Part shown: piece by piece, positions 24,788-33,221 of the stretch
How positions within the stretch are numbered: position 1 is the stretch's first letter
Layout of the letters: each line of letters opens with the position of its first letter
Assembly: GCA_015061805.1 (NCBI GenBank)
Contig: SUVV01000019.1
Coordinates: forward strand, 1-50,156
Reading direction: 5' to 3'
From: Lentisphaerota bacterium
Lineage (GTDB): Bacteria; Verrucomicrobiota; Lentisphaeria; Victivallales; Victivallaceae
DNA length: 50,156 nucleotides
The notes under the pieces: model-generated
Told to the model about the DNA's origin: nothing
Seen by the model: the letters and a program-made list of their open reading frames with translations, nothing else
Database searches by the model: none
Translations under genes and position numbers: made by a program

Positions 24788-25585
24788 ATGATGAAATTCA
24801 CTTTTCCCGGTCCCGGAACCGCTTATTCATTGCATAATCACAGCAATTTCAGCGACGGTGCCTCCTCTCTCGAAGAGATGTGCCGAGCCGCCAAAGCCGC
24901 CGGATTGCAAGTTTTCGGCATGTCCGACCATTGGGTCGTTCCCGCTTACGAAGGCACCGGCACCGAAAGTTGGCGCATGGCGCATGACCGCCTCGCCGAA
25001 TACGTCAAAACTCTGCAGAAACTCAAAGCCGGACTCGATGATGAAAACTTCACCATCAAAATCGGCTTGGAAGTGGACTTCTTTTTTGAAAATATGGATG
25101 AGATCTTCGCTGATTTGAAATCCTATCCGCTGGACTACCTTATCGGCTCCGTCCACTGCTGCGGAACTTTCCCGGTCGATCACTCCGCGGAAGACTGGCT
25201 CGCCATTCCACCGGAAGAGCGCGACGAAATGTGCGAAATGTACTGGAAAAAGATGGAAGGCGCCGCCGCACGCAAAGAATTCGCCTTTCTCGGACACCTC
25301 GATCTGCCCAAAAAGTTTGCTCTGCTGGACAATCGCCGCTACTTCAAACATGCTGAAAGAGTTCTGGATATCGTGCAGAAAAATGGCGGCGCCATCGAAC
25401 TCAACACCTCCGGCTGGTTCAAGCCCTGCACCGATCCCTACCCGACGCTGGATATCCTCAAACTCGCCTGCGCCCGGAATATCCCGGTGGTCATCAACGC
25501 CGATGCCCACCACGCCGATCACGTCAACCGCAACTTCAAAGAAGCAGAAAAATTGCTCACCGAAGCGGGATATCAGTTCAACTGA
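24788..25585 (+). CDS. PHP-domain phosphoesterase, histidinol-phosphatase (HisJ/HisK) type
   Basis: 265 residues from the first of two adjacent ATG codons, with AGGAA seven bases upstream. The PHP metal-binding motifs are in order: SLHNHSNFSDG (HxH) near 16, SDHW near 51, GLEVDFF near 96, IGSVHCCG near 120, FLGHLDL near 168 and NADAHHADHV near 237. This is the full trinuclear-site set of the histidinol-phosphatase branch, which removes phosphate from histidinol phosphate in histidine synthesis. No his gene is nearby, so another phosphomonoester substrate is possible. Monocistronic, with a terminator-like hairpin after the stop. Confidence 0.85.
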   Translation: MMKFTFPGPGTAYSLHNHSNFSDGASSLEEMCRAAKAAGLQVFGMSDHWVVPAYEGTGTESWRMAHDRLAEYVKTLQKLKAGLDDENFTIKIGLEVDFFFENMDEIFADLKSYPLDYLIGSVHCCGTFPVDHSAEDWLAIPPEERDEMCEMYWKKMEGAAARKEFAFLGHLDLPKKFALLDNRRYFKHAERVLDIVQKNGGAIELNTSGWFKPCTDPYPTLDILKLACARNIPVVINADAHHADHVNRNFKEAEKLLTEAGYQFN

Positions 25586-25608
25586 CCAAGCGGGTTCCTG
25601 TCAAAGAA

Positions 25609-25636
25609 AAGAGCGTATGATTTCTCGCACGCTCTT
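25609..25636. terminator. shared terminator hairpin between convergent genes
   Basis: AAGAGCGT/ACGCTCTT with a 12-base loop. T-rich sequence follows best on the minus strand, so it serves chiefly the adaptor gene and perhaps also the PHP gene. Confidence 0.7.
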
Positions 25637-25645
25637 CAAATATCG

Positions 25646-26716
25646 TTAAATTTCAAATTTCACTGTAACTGCGCCTTCAATCCGGATAACTCCCTGTTTA
25701 CCCGCCCGGATATCTTTGGAAATATCAGAAGTAACTTTGAATTTCACCAGGTGGAAAATCCCATCACCGACAGCGGTACGGCTTCTGGTCAATTCAAATG
25801 ATTTTGCTTCATACCACTTACCGGAATCATGACTGAAAAACCGGGCAGTCATACCGTCTTTTATATAAGGTATGTCCTCTTCCGGGAAATAGGCGTAAAG
25901 TTTATAGTGGGCTTCCTTGTGCAGACAGGCGGCTTCAGTTGCAGCAGCATTCCACGCACCGACCGTATCCGAGTGGGTTTTGATCAGACCGTCATACGGA
26001 GCGATGATCTTGTAATATTTACGCTGTTCATTGAGCAATTCGAGTTCCCGTTCCAAACCTGCGAGTTCGTTTTTAAGTGAATCAAGCTGCTGCTCAGCCT
26101 GCTGCAGATAAAGTTTTTTCAAACCGCTGTTGACCTTTTCCTGATCGCTGACGGTGATCTGATAGGCAGCTTTGGCATCGAGATAAGCCTGTTTCTTGCT
26201 GCGCAGATCCAAATCTGAAACACTTCTGCTGCGATGGAGCCGACGGTAAACCAGCCACTCATTTTCGGTTCGTTCCAGCAGATCTTTAGCACGGGAAGTT
26301 TTCCAGTTGATATTACGGTAATCCGATGGAAGAGGATCAAGTTTGACCAGTTCAAGTTTAGTTTCCTGAAGAGCGATATCTTTTTTCATTGCGGCGATAT
26401 CGTTTTCGACATCGGTGATCTTCACCCGCAGATCATAATCATCGTATTCCAGAATACAATCACCTTTTTTGACCCGGTTGTAGGAATAGATATGCACCTT
26501 GGAAACAAATGAGGCATACTTATTCTTGAGAGCGTACTGGGAACTTCCGCGAATGTAACCGAAACCGGTGATCACACGTTTTTTCGCCGGTTTTTTTTCA
26601 GCTCCGCTGCAAATCGGCTCTTCTTTTTCAATATTGCGGAGATACCAGAAACACCCGGCAGCCGCGACAGCAACACCGACCAGACATCCGACCACTGCAA
26701 AAATCCACTTTTTCAC
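25646..26716 (-). CDS. HlyD-type periplasmic adaptor (membrane fusion) protein, orphan
   Basis: 356 residues from a GTG at 26716 with AGGGGAG nine bases upstream. It has one N-terminal membrane segment (about 5-27) followed by an extracytoplasmic body: a barrel-like entry (GYIRGSSQYALKNKYASFVSKV), a lipoyl half (KKGDCILEYDDYDL), a long coiled-coil hairpin (about 85-215), then IIAPYDGLIKTHSDTVGAW and a beta-barrel domain. That is the usual order of efflux or type I secretion adaptors, which link an inner-membrane pump to an outer-membrane channel. No pump, permease or TolC-like gene is adjacent, so the partner is elsewhere. Own promoter; monocistronic. Confidence 0.82.
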   Translation of the reverse strand: MKKWIFAVVGCLVGVAVAAAGCFWYLRNIEKEEPICSGAEKKPAKKRVITGFGYIRGSSQYALKNKYASFVSKVHIYSYNRVKKGDCILEYDDYDLRVKITDVENDIAAMKKDIALQETKLELVKLDPLPSDYRNINWKTSRAKDLLERTENEWLVYRRLHRSRSVSDLDLRSKKQAYLDAKAAYQITVSDQEKVNSGLKKLYLQQAEQQLDSLKNELAGLERELELLNEQRKYYKIIAPYDGLIKTHSDTVGAWNAAATEAACLHKEAHYKLYAYFPEEDIPYIKDGMTARFFSHDSGKWYEAKSFELTRSRTAVGDGIFHLVKFKVTSDISKDIRAGKQGVIRIEGAVTVKFEI

Positions 26717-26754
26717 GAAAATTTCTCCCCTTTATAAAATAAATAACGATTTGG

Positions 26755-26782
26755 TAATATAATATCAAAACTGTTTTTTGCA
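26755..26782 (-). promoter_or_regulatory. promoter of the adaptor gene
   Basis: TTGCAA, 16 bases, TATATT on the minus strand. Confidence 0.65.
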
Positions 26783-26835
26783 AGTCATGTAAAAAGTTTT
26801 TTATAAAAAATTTATTTTACGACGCGCTCCATCAC

Positions 26836-26864
26836 TTGAAAAATCATAATTTGCGGTGTATTTT
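26836..26864 (+). promoter_or_regulatory. promoter of guaA
   Basis: TTGAAA, 17 bases, TATTTT, about 36 bases before the ATG. There is no room for a purine riboswitch. Confidence 0.65.
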
Positions 26865-26900
26865 TTGTGCAACACAGTTCCAAAAATTCAGGAAGAAATC

Positions 26901-28163
26901 ATGAAACAAACTCTTGAAACCGTCGTGTTGTTGAATTTCGGCTGTTCTGACATCCAGAAATTCGCCCGTGCCATCCGCGACCGCCATATCTACACTATGG
27001 TGATGCCGTATACTGTCACCGCCGACCGCGTCCGCCAGGAAAACCCCTGCGGCCTGATCGTCTGCGCTGATGCCGGTACCCCCGCCCGTCCGGAAGCGAT
27101 GGAAAAATTTGCCGCTCTCAATCTGCCCACCCTCACTCTCGACAATGGCGCTGCCGATGTTGAAAAAGCAGTCGAATTCTGCTTCAACGAGTGCAAATGT
27201 TCCGGCAGTTGGAAAATGGAAAACTTCATTGAGGAAGCCATCGCCGATATCCGCGCTCAAGTCGGTTCCGGCAAGGTCGTTCTCGGTCTTTCCGGCGGTG
27301 TTGACTCCTCCGTGGTCGCCGCGTTGCTCCACAAAGCCATCGGCGATCAGCTCACCTGTGTTTTCGTCAACCATGGTCTGCTCCGTAAAAACGAAGCGGA
27401 AATGGTTCAGAAGATCTTCGCCCGCAACTTCAAGATGAATCTCTGCTACATCGATGCTTCTGACCGCTTCCTCGACAAGCTCAAAGGCGTTGCCGATCCC
27501 GAACAGAAACGCAAGATCATCGGCAAGGAATTCATCGAAGTCTTTGCCGAAGCCGCTTCCAAAACCGGCGCGGAATTCCTCGGTCAGGGAACCATCTACC
27601 CCGACATTCTGGAAAGTATCCCGCTCGACGGCGACCCCAAAGGCGTCATCAAGAGCCATCACAATGTCGGCGGTCTGCCGGAAAACCTCAAATTCAAACT
27701 GGTCGAACCGGTTGAAAGACTTTTCAAAGATGAAGTCCGCGCCGTAGGTAAACTGCTGGGCCTGCCCTCCGAACTGCTCGACCGTCACCCCTTCCCCGGT
27801 CCCTCCCTCGGTGTGCGCCACATCGGCCCCATCGAACGCGATACCCTGAAAATTCTTCAGGAAGCCGATGCCATCGTCACCGAAGAGTTGATCAAAGCCG
27901 ACTGGTACCACAAGACCTGGCAGACCTTTGCGATCTTCCTGCCGATCAAGACTGTCGGTATCAAAAACGGTCAGCGTTCCTATGACTATGTGATCGCCAT
28001 CCGTTCGATCAACAGCGTTGATGCAGTCACCGCCGAAGTGGTTCAGCTGCCCTGGTCTCTGCTCGATATCATGATGAAACGCATCATCAGCGAAGTCGAC
28101 GGTGTCAACCGCGTCGTCTACGATATCACCCAGAAGCCTCCCGGCACCATCGAATGGGAATAA
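26901..28163 (+). CDS. guaA: GMP synthase with a gutted glutamine amidotransferase domain
   Basis: 420 residues from the ATG at 26901 (AGGAAG five bases upstream); bacterial GuaA normally has about 510-525. The enzyme aminates XMP to GMP. The C-terminal synthetase is intact: LSGGVDSSVVAALLHKAIGD near 130, LTCVFVNHGLLRKNEAE, and the dimerisation end with QKPPGTIEWE. The N-terminal class I glutaminase domain is reduced to about 95 residues. The first strands survive (VVLLNFGCSDIQKFARAIR, matching the usual LVLDFGSQY start), but the text passes from LNLPTLTLDNG straight to the linker ECKCSGSWKMENF. The GICYGMQ nucleophile elbow and the His-Glu pair are gone. No frameshift is visible. It should be ammonia-dependent or use a separate glutaminase subunit, as the split archaeal enzyme does. 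Own promoter; monocistronic. Confidence 0.93.
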   Translation: MKQTLETVVLLNFGCSDIQKFARAIRDRHIYTMVMPYTVTADRVRQENPCGLIVCADAGTPARPEAMEKFAALNLPTLTLDNGAADVEKAVEFCFNECKCSGSWKMENFIEEAIADIRAQVGSGKVVLGLSGGVDSSVVAALLHKAIGDQLTCVFVNHGLLRKNEAEMVQKIFARNFKMNLCYIDASDRFLDKLKGVADPEQKRKIIGKEFIEVFAEAASKTGAEFLGQGTIYPDILESIPLDGDPKGVIKSHHNVGGLPENLKFKLVEPVERLFKDEVRAVGKLLGLPSELLDRHPFPGPSLGVRHIGPIERDTLKILQEADAIVTEELIKADWYHKTWQTFAIFLPIKTVGIKNGQRSYDYVIAIRSINSVDAVTAEVVQLPWSLLDIMMKRIISEVDGVNRVVYDITQKPPGTIEWE

Positions 28164-28221
28164 TTCCCGGAAGATAATCAAATACGGCGGTATGGGATGA
28201 GTTCCTGCCGCCGTTTTTGAT

Positions 28222-28250
28222 TTGAAAAAATGTGTCAATCGTGCTATATT
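28222..28250 (+). promoter_or_regulatory. promoter of fabG
   Basis: TTGAAA, 17 bases, TATATT, 66 bases before the ATG at 28317. Confidence 0.75.
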
Positions 28251-28316
28251 TATAAAAGTTATACTTGTAACACCTGTTCCGGAAAACAATCAACCAATAA
28301 TATGGAGTATTCAACT

Positions 28317-29063
28317 ATGTGCAAAACTCTCGAAGGTAAAGTCGCCATCGTCACCGGCGGTGCCCGCGGTATCGGTAAAGCCATCTGTGCCCGTCTCGCC
28401 GCTGAAGGCGCTAAACTCGCTATCGTCGACATCCTGCTCGAAACCGCCCAGCAGACCGCTGACGAATTCACCGCTGCCGGTTTTGAAGCCAAAGCCTACG
28501 CCGCCAACGTCGCCAAAATGGAAGATGCTGAAGCCACCGTCAACGCTGTGGTCAGCGATTTCGGCAAAGTCGATATTCTGGTCAACAATGCCGGTATCAC
28601 CAAAGATACCCTCATGCTCAAGATGACTGAAGATCAGTGGGATGCGGTTATCGCGGTCAACCTTAAAGGTACTTTCAACTTTACCAAGGCGGTCGTCCGT
28701 CCGATGATGAAACAGCGCGCCGGCAAGATCGTCAACATCGCTTCCGTTGTCGGCCGCATGGGTAATGTCGGTCAGGCGAACTACTCCGCCAGTAAAGCCG
28801 GTGTCATCGCTCTTGCCAAAACCACCGCTAAAGAATTCGGCGCCCGCAACATTCAGGTCAACGCGGTTGCCCCCGGCTTCATCGTTACCGATATGACTGC
28901 CCAGCTGCCCGAAGCGGCGCGGGAAGCCTTCCTCACCATCATCCCCGCCAAACGCGGCGGCAAACCGGAAGATGTTGCCAACGTCGTCTACTTCCTCTGC
29001 TCACCGGATTCCGATTACGTCACCGGTCAGTGCATCAACGTTGACGGCGGTATGCTGATGTAA
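28317..29063 (+). CDS. fabG: 3-oxoacyl-[acyl-carrier-protein] reductase
   Basis: 248 residues from the ATG at 28317, which has GGAG nine bases upstream; an ATG at 28302 lacks a site. Short-chain dehydrogenase that reduces beta-ketoacyl-ACP with NADPH in fatty acid elongation. Motifs: VTGGARGIGKAI (cofactor loop), DILVNNAGITKD, IVNIASVVG (catalytic Ser), YSASKAG (Tyr and Lys), VNAVAPGFIVTDMT, and the C-terminal YVTGQCINVDGGMLM. Length and ends match FabG closely. It stands alone rather than in a fab cluster, so a related SDR role cannot be excluded. Promoter and terminator make it monocistronic. Confidence 0.93.
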   Translation: MCKTLEGKVAIVTGGARGIGKAICARLAAEGAKLAIVDILLETAQQTADEFTAAGFEAKAYAANVAKMEDAEATVNAVVSDFGKVDILVNNAGITKDTLMLKMTEDQWDAVIAVNLKGTFNFTKAVVRPMMKQRAGKIVNIASVVGRMGNVGQANYSASKAGVIALAKTTAKEFGARNIQVNAVAPGFIVTDMTAQLPEAAREAFLTIIPAKRGGKPEDVANVVYFLCSPDSDYVTGQCINVDGGMLM

Positions 29064-29085
29064 TTTCAGCAGAATACGCAAAAGT

Positions 29086-29120
29086 AAAAGGAGTGCTGCA
29101 AATTGCGGCACTCCTTTTTT
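29086..29120 (+). terminator. fabG terminator
   Basis: AAAAGGAGTGC/GCACTCCTTTT, an 11-bp stem with an 11-base loop, then further T residues. Confidence 0.92.
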
Positions 29121-29207
29121 ATCTGTCTGAAATCGTTTTTTTGAATCGCTCTGTTCCCATTCTGGGGAGATAATATTTTTCAATAACTACTTTAGCATTG
29201 AAGTAAG

Positions 29208-29352
29208 TCATGCCGCGACAGTCCGCCGTCGCCCAAGGCTATGGCGCGACAAGCGGAGCGGCAACTACCCCGCTTGAAGTGTTGGTTTGCGATGCAAACC
29301 AACGTGAAGCGTTTGCCTGCGGCAAACGTGAAGTGCTCGCTTGCGCGAGTAA
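29208..29352. repeat. intergenic repeat: CAAGGCTA core followed by three hairpins spaced by GTGAAG
   Basis: It starts ATGCCGCGACA, like the element at 7213, and contains a variant of the CGCCAAGGCTACGGCG core. Three hairpins follow: GTTGGTTTGC/GCAAACCAAC (29281-29303), CGTTTGCC/GGCAAACG (29310-29328) and TGCTCGC/GCGAGTA (29334-29351). Each is preceded by the hexamer TGAAGT or TGAAGC. No gene is seen between 29121 and 29523. Confidence 0.75.
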
Positions 29353-29432
29353 GGACATGATAATTTTATATATCCCGTTTTGCGAGCAACGCGAGTAAAA
29401 CATACCCCGCTTTTTTCGAAAAGGGGTAGGGT

Positions 29433-29486
29433 GTGGGGAGGGGAAAAACCTTTTTTCTCGTGAAAAAAGGTTTTTCCCCTCCCCAC
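29433..29486 (-). repeat. perfect 24-bp hairpin with CTCGTG loop (copy 2)
   Basis: Arms 29433-29456 and 29463-29486 pair perfectly; the loop is CTCGTG as in the copy at 7269-7322. Compared with that copy, two base pairs differ and both are compensated. It lies 37 bases after the coaX stop and may terminate that operon. A shared left flank (CCCCGCTTTTTT..GAAAAGG) belongs to the same element. Confidence 0.8.
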
Positions 29487-29523
29487 AATGCATCTCCCCT
29501 TATCGGGAATATAGCGTTTTGAA

Positions 29524-30216
29524 TTACTTGATCCCGGCGGCAAGCCGGACACCGTGGAGCGTGAACTCCGCTCCGGGCACTATCGCTTCCGGCAAGGCTT
29601 CTTTGAAAAACGGTGCATCCCCGCCGGTCAATATCAGCGTGCGGATATTCAGCGCTTCGCGCGCCGCACCGGCAAATTCCCGAACCACGCCGAGCGCACC
29701 GCGCCCGACACCGAAACCGATCGCATCAATGGTATTGCGCCCCGGATTTGCAGGTATTTCAGCAAGCACCACACTCTCCGGCAGCTGACTGGTTCCCCGG
29801 GCGAGAGCAGAACGCATCAGTGCCCGCCCCGGAGCAATAGCACCACCGACAAAACGGCAGTTTTCATCGACCAGTTCCAGAGTTATCGCGGTACCGCAGT
29901 CGATCACCGCCCCCGGCAACGGATAGAATTCCGCAAGTGCGGCGGCATTCGCCACCCGGTCCGCGCCGAGAGTGGAACAATCCACCGGAGAAAAATCGAC
30001 CTTTGATTGCTGATTCAATGCGGAAATAAAGGTGATCCCGCAATTTTCAAGCCGTGCTTTCAACTCCGCGCAGACACACGCGGCGACCGCCGGAATTCCC
30101 GCGAAGCAGGAACATTCCAATTCAGCAGTATTGACAATCCTGACCGGAGAAAATTCCCCGTTTTCCCAAACGGCAATCCTCGTATGAGTATTGCCGATAT
30201 CCAAAACCTGAAACAT
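29524..30216 (-). CDS. coaX: type III pantothenate kinase
   Basis: 230 residues. It phosphorylates pantothenate in the first step of coenzyme A synthesis. ASKHA-fold motifs: LDIGNTHTRIAVW (phosphate 1), LGADRVANAAALAE, VIDCGTAITLELVD, and FVGGAIAPGRALMRSAL, with TLILTGGDAPFF near the end. Slightly shorter than the usual 250 residues but with all motifs. It is the last gene of the gspE-gspF run, starting five bases after gspF, so it is probably co-transcribed with the secretion genes. Confidence 0.94.
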   Translation of the reverse strand: MFQVLDIGNTHTRIAVWENGEFSPVRIVNTAELECSCFAGIPAVAACVCAELKARLENCGITFISALNQQSKVDFSPVDCSTLGADRVANAAALAEFYPLPGAVIDCGTAITLELVDENCRFVGGAIAPGRALMRSALARGTSQLPESVVLAEIPANPGRNTIDAIGFGVGRGALGVVREFAGAAREALNIRTLILTGGDAPFFKEALPEAIVPGAEFTLHGVRLAAGIK

Positions 30217-30221
30217 AAAGA

Positions 30222-31466
30222 CTAACCGGACATCTTTTCGATGATTTTGGTCAAGGGCAGGAACAACGCGATAACGATCGTACCGACCATACCGGCAAGA
30301 CCCACGATCATCAACGGTTCGATCAGTGAGGTCAATGCACTGACGGCGTTGTTGACTTCTTCTTCGTAGGTGTCGGCAATCTTATCAAGCATTTCCGGGA
30401 GTTTACCGGTTTCTTCACCGACTTCCACCATGGAGATCACCATTTCCGGGAAGATCTTGGTCTTGCCCAGCGGAGAGGCGATACCTTCACCTTCTTTCAC
30501 CGCATCGTAAACTTTCTGAACAGCGGTGGAAACGGTTTCGTTACCGCTGGTGTCCTTAACGATGGAAAGCGCGCTCAACACCGGCACACCGGAACTCATC
30601 AGCGTACCAAGTGTACGGCTGAAACGGGAGATCGCAGTCTTGGCGATGATGGGACCAAAGAGCGGCATATTGTATTTGCAGTAGTCGACAGCATATTTAC
30701 CGGCAGGAATTTTCACCATGATTTTGTAAATAACCACAATGGAAACAATACCGATAATGTAGTAGTACCACTGATTCATCATGGTATTACTGGTGTTGAT
30801 GAGGAACTGGGTGATGCCCGGAAGCGGTTCACCTTCCAGCAGGTCATCGAAGATCTTACTGAAGTTCGGAACGATGAAGATCATCAAACCGACCAGAGCC
30901 GCCAGAGCGATAAAGAGAATAACGCACGGATAGATCATTGCCGATTTGACTTTACCGGCGATGCGGGCGGCCGATTCCATAAAGTTGGCGAGACGGTCAA
31001 GGATGACCTCCATAGCACCGGATGCCTCGCCGGCACGGATCATGTTGAGGTAGAGTTTGTCGAATGATTTCGGACTCTGGGAAAGGGCTTCCGCAAAGGT
31101 GGCACCGCCTTCCACGATTTCACAGGTCTTGCCCAGCACGCCCTGAACGGCGGGATTCTGGGACTGTTTTTCCAATGTGCGGAGCGAACGGATCAGCGGC
31201 AGACCGGCACCGAGCAGAATCGCCAGCTGACGGGTGACCACGGTAAGATCTTTACGGTTGATGACCATCGGACCGAGGTTGACATTGAATCCGCCCTTTT
31301 TCTTTGAACCGCCGCTTTTCTTGGTATCGATTACTGCACGGATCGAGGTAACGTAAAGTTTTTTACCTTTAAGTTCAGACTTTGCCGCCTCTTCATTGGC
31401 GGCATTGATCTTGCCTTTTTGCTCTTTACCGGCAGCATCCATTGCTGTATATAAGTATTGAGGCAT
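30222..31466 (-). CDS. gspF: type II secretion / type IV pilus inner-membrane platform protein GspF (PilC)
   Basis: 414 residues with AGAAAGGA upstream of the ATG. Polytopic platform protein that couples the ATPase to pseudopilin assembly. Two homologous T2SSF domains are visible: the first around 75-195 (TRQLAILLGAGLPLIRSLRTLE) and the second around 280-400 (SRFSRTLGTLMSSGVPVLSALS), with three strongly hydrophobic segments. The N-terminus MPQYLYTAMDAAGKEQKGKI is family-typical. It lies downstream of two gspE genes. No secretin, pseudopilin or prepilin peptidase is in the window, so whether this is a secretion or pilus machine cannot be decided. Confidence 0.93.
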   Translation of the reverse strand: MPQYLYTAMDAAGKEQKGKINAANEEAAKSELKGKKLYVTSIRAVIDTKKSGGSKKKGGFNVNLGPMVINRKDLTVVTRQLAILLGAGLPLIRSLRTLEKQSQNPAVQGVLGKTCEIVEGGATFAEALSQSPKSFDKLYLNMIRAGEASGAMEVILDRLANFMESAARIAGKVKSAMIYPCVILFIALAALVGLMIFIVPNFSKIFDDLLEGEPLPGITQFLINTSNTMMNQWYYYIIGIVSIVVIYKIMVKIPAGKYAVDYCKYNMPLFGPIIAKTAISRFSRTLGTLMSSGVPVLSALSIVKDTSGNETVSTAVQKVYDAVKEGEGIASPLGKTKIFPEMVISMVEVGEETGKLPEMLDKIADTYEEEVNNAVSALTSLIEPLMIVGLAGMVGTIVIALFLPLTKIIEKMSG

Positions 31467-31508
31467 GATAAATTCCTTTCTGAAAACAGTTTAACTGTTG
31501 AATTACTT

Positions 31509-33197
31509 TTAGGTGTAACGCACGACTTCGTCAACGGTGGTTTCGCCGTTGAAAATGGCAAGCAGACCATCTTCGCGCAGCAATCTCATACCCAGTTCGC
31601 AGGCGCGTTCACGCAGGATATTGGCAGGAGTTTCATTAGCGACCATCTCCCGCAATTCATCGTTGATGACCATAAGTTCGGTGAGCGCTTTCCGTCCCTT
31701 GTAACCGGTGTTGTTGCAGACTTCACAACCGCGACCGTAACAGAATTGCCGGTCACCGACCTGACCGGGTTCAAGGTTGAGCCGTTCGAGGTCGCTTTCA
31801 CTTGGGGTGTAGAATGTCCGGCAGTTGGGGCAAACCCGGCGGATAAGCCGCTGCGCCAGAATACCGGCAAGCGAAGAGGCAATCAGGAACGGTTCCACTC
31901 CGATATCCATCAGACGGGTAACAGTACTGGCAGCATCGTTGGTGTGGAGCGTACTGAACACAAAGTGTCCCGTAAGTGATGCTTCGATCGCGATCTGCGC
32001 CGTTTCAAAGTCTCGGATTTCTCCCACGAGTATCCGGTCAGGGTCCTGACGGAGGAAGGCGCGCAGCGCTTTCTGGAAGGTCATACCGACAGCATCGTTG
32101 ATCGGACACTGCACCAGACCGGCGATATCGTATTCCACCGGGTCTTCTGCGGTCAGAATTTTATCTTCGACCTTGTTGATCTCGCTCAATGCGGAGTACA
32201 ACGTAGTGGTTTTTCCCGAACCGGTAGGGCCGGTCACCAGCAGGATTCCGTTGGGCAACTGGATAAGTTCCCGGAGTTTTTCCAGCACGTCAGTACCGAT
32301 GCCCAGAGAATCCAACTGCAAGTTCACCACAGTACGGTCAAGTACACGAAGCACCACAGATTCGCCGTGGCTGGTCGGCAGACAGGACACACGCAAGTCC
32401 ACCGGGCGGCCGTTGTAACGCAACTGGATACGTCCGTCCTGCGGGCGGCGCCGTTCGGAGATATTCAGTCCGGAAATAATTTTGATACGGCTGATCACCG
32501 GAGTTGCCAGACTTCGCGGCGGCGGCGGCATTTCATAAAGCGCACCGTCCACCCGGTAGCGGATACGGAAGTTCTTTTCAAACGGCTCAAAGTGAATGTC
32601 CGACGCCTTATCGCGGATCGCCTGATGGATAACGACGTCCACGAATTTGATGATCGGCATTTCATTTGCCTTGTCTTCGTCCGGGATATCCTCTTCTTCG
32701 AGATTGGAGGTGCCGATTTCAGCGATAATGTCCTGAATGGTATCCTCTTTTTCCGGATAATAACGGTCGAGTTCATTTTCAAACTGCTCCGGGTCGCAGA
32801 CAACCGCAAGGATGTTGCGTCCGAGGATGAAGCGCAGAGATTCCACCACCTGATAATCCAGCGGGTGGCGCATGGCAAGGTGAAGTTCACCATCCTGTTC
32901 ATCAACGGGAATAACTCCGTTGGTACGGGCGGTATTGACTTCAATAATATCGATCAATTCGCGGGGCAAGTCCCGGCTTTTGGGATTCCAGATATATGAG
33001 CCGAGGTTTTCCGCCATGAGTTCAAGCATTTCCTGTCGCTCAAAAAGTCCGAAGTTCTCAATGACCTGGAGGGCATTTTTACCGGAACTTTCACACTCCT
33101 CAGCGACCTCTTTGAGATGTTCTTCAAGTTCCGGATTTCCGGCACCCCGTTCACTCCGGAGCAGGTCGATCAGTGCTGCACTGTTTATATCAATCAT
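31509..33197 (-). CDS. gspE: type II secretion / type IV pilus assembly ATPase GspE (PilB), paralogue 1
   Basis: 562 residues. Hexameric ATPase that drives pilus or pseudopilus polymerisation. An N-terminal MshEN-type domain (about 1-165) precedes the ATPase core: DIHFEPFEKNFRIRYRVDG, Walker A LVTGPTGSGKTTTLYSAL near 335, Asp box ILTAEDPVEYDIAG, Walker B RILVGEIRDFETAQIA, and His box GHFVFSTLHTNDA. A four-Cys zinc element (CPNC and CEVC) lies near 470-505. It is immediately downstream of a second, similar ATPase gene and upstream of gspF. Confidence 0.93.
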   Translation of the reverse strand: MIDINSAALIDLLRSERGAGNPELEEHLKEVAEECESSGKNALQVIENFGLFERQEMLELMAENLGSYIWNPKSRDLPRELIDIIEVNTARTNGVIPVDEQDGELHLAMRHPLDYQVVESLRFILGRNILAVVCDPEQFENELDRYYPEKEDTIQDIIAEIGTSNLEEEDIPDEDKANEMPIIKFVDVVIHQAIRDKASDIHFEPFEKNFRIRYRVDGALYEMPPPPRSLATPVISRIKIISGLNISERRRPQDGRIQLRYNGRPVDLRVSCLPTSHGESVVLRVLDRTVVNLQLDSLGIGTDVLEKLRELIQLPNGILLVTGPTGSGKTTTLYSALSEINKVEDKILTAEDPVEYDIAGLVQCPINDAVGMTFQKALRAFLRQDPDRILVGEIRDFETAQIAIEASLTGHFVFSTLHTNDAASTVTRLMDIGVEPFLIASSLAGILAQRLIRRVCPNCRTFYTPSESDLERLNLEPGQVGDRQFCYGRGCEVCNNTGYKGRKALTELMVINDELREMVANETPANILRERACELGMRLLREDGLLAIFNGETTVDEVVRYT

Positions 33198-33221
33198 CGC
33201 AATACTCTTTTCTATCAGATG

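Noticed and set aside
26865..26900. Purine riboswitch before guaA
   Set aside because: The leader after the predicted promoter is only about 35 bases.
26844..28289. A 481-codon minus-strand frame antisense to guaA
   Set aside because: Shadow of guaA; no promoter or ribosome site.
29210..29552. Short frames over the hairpin row and the CTCGTG element
   Set aside because: They read through palindromes; no ribosome site or similarity.
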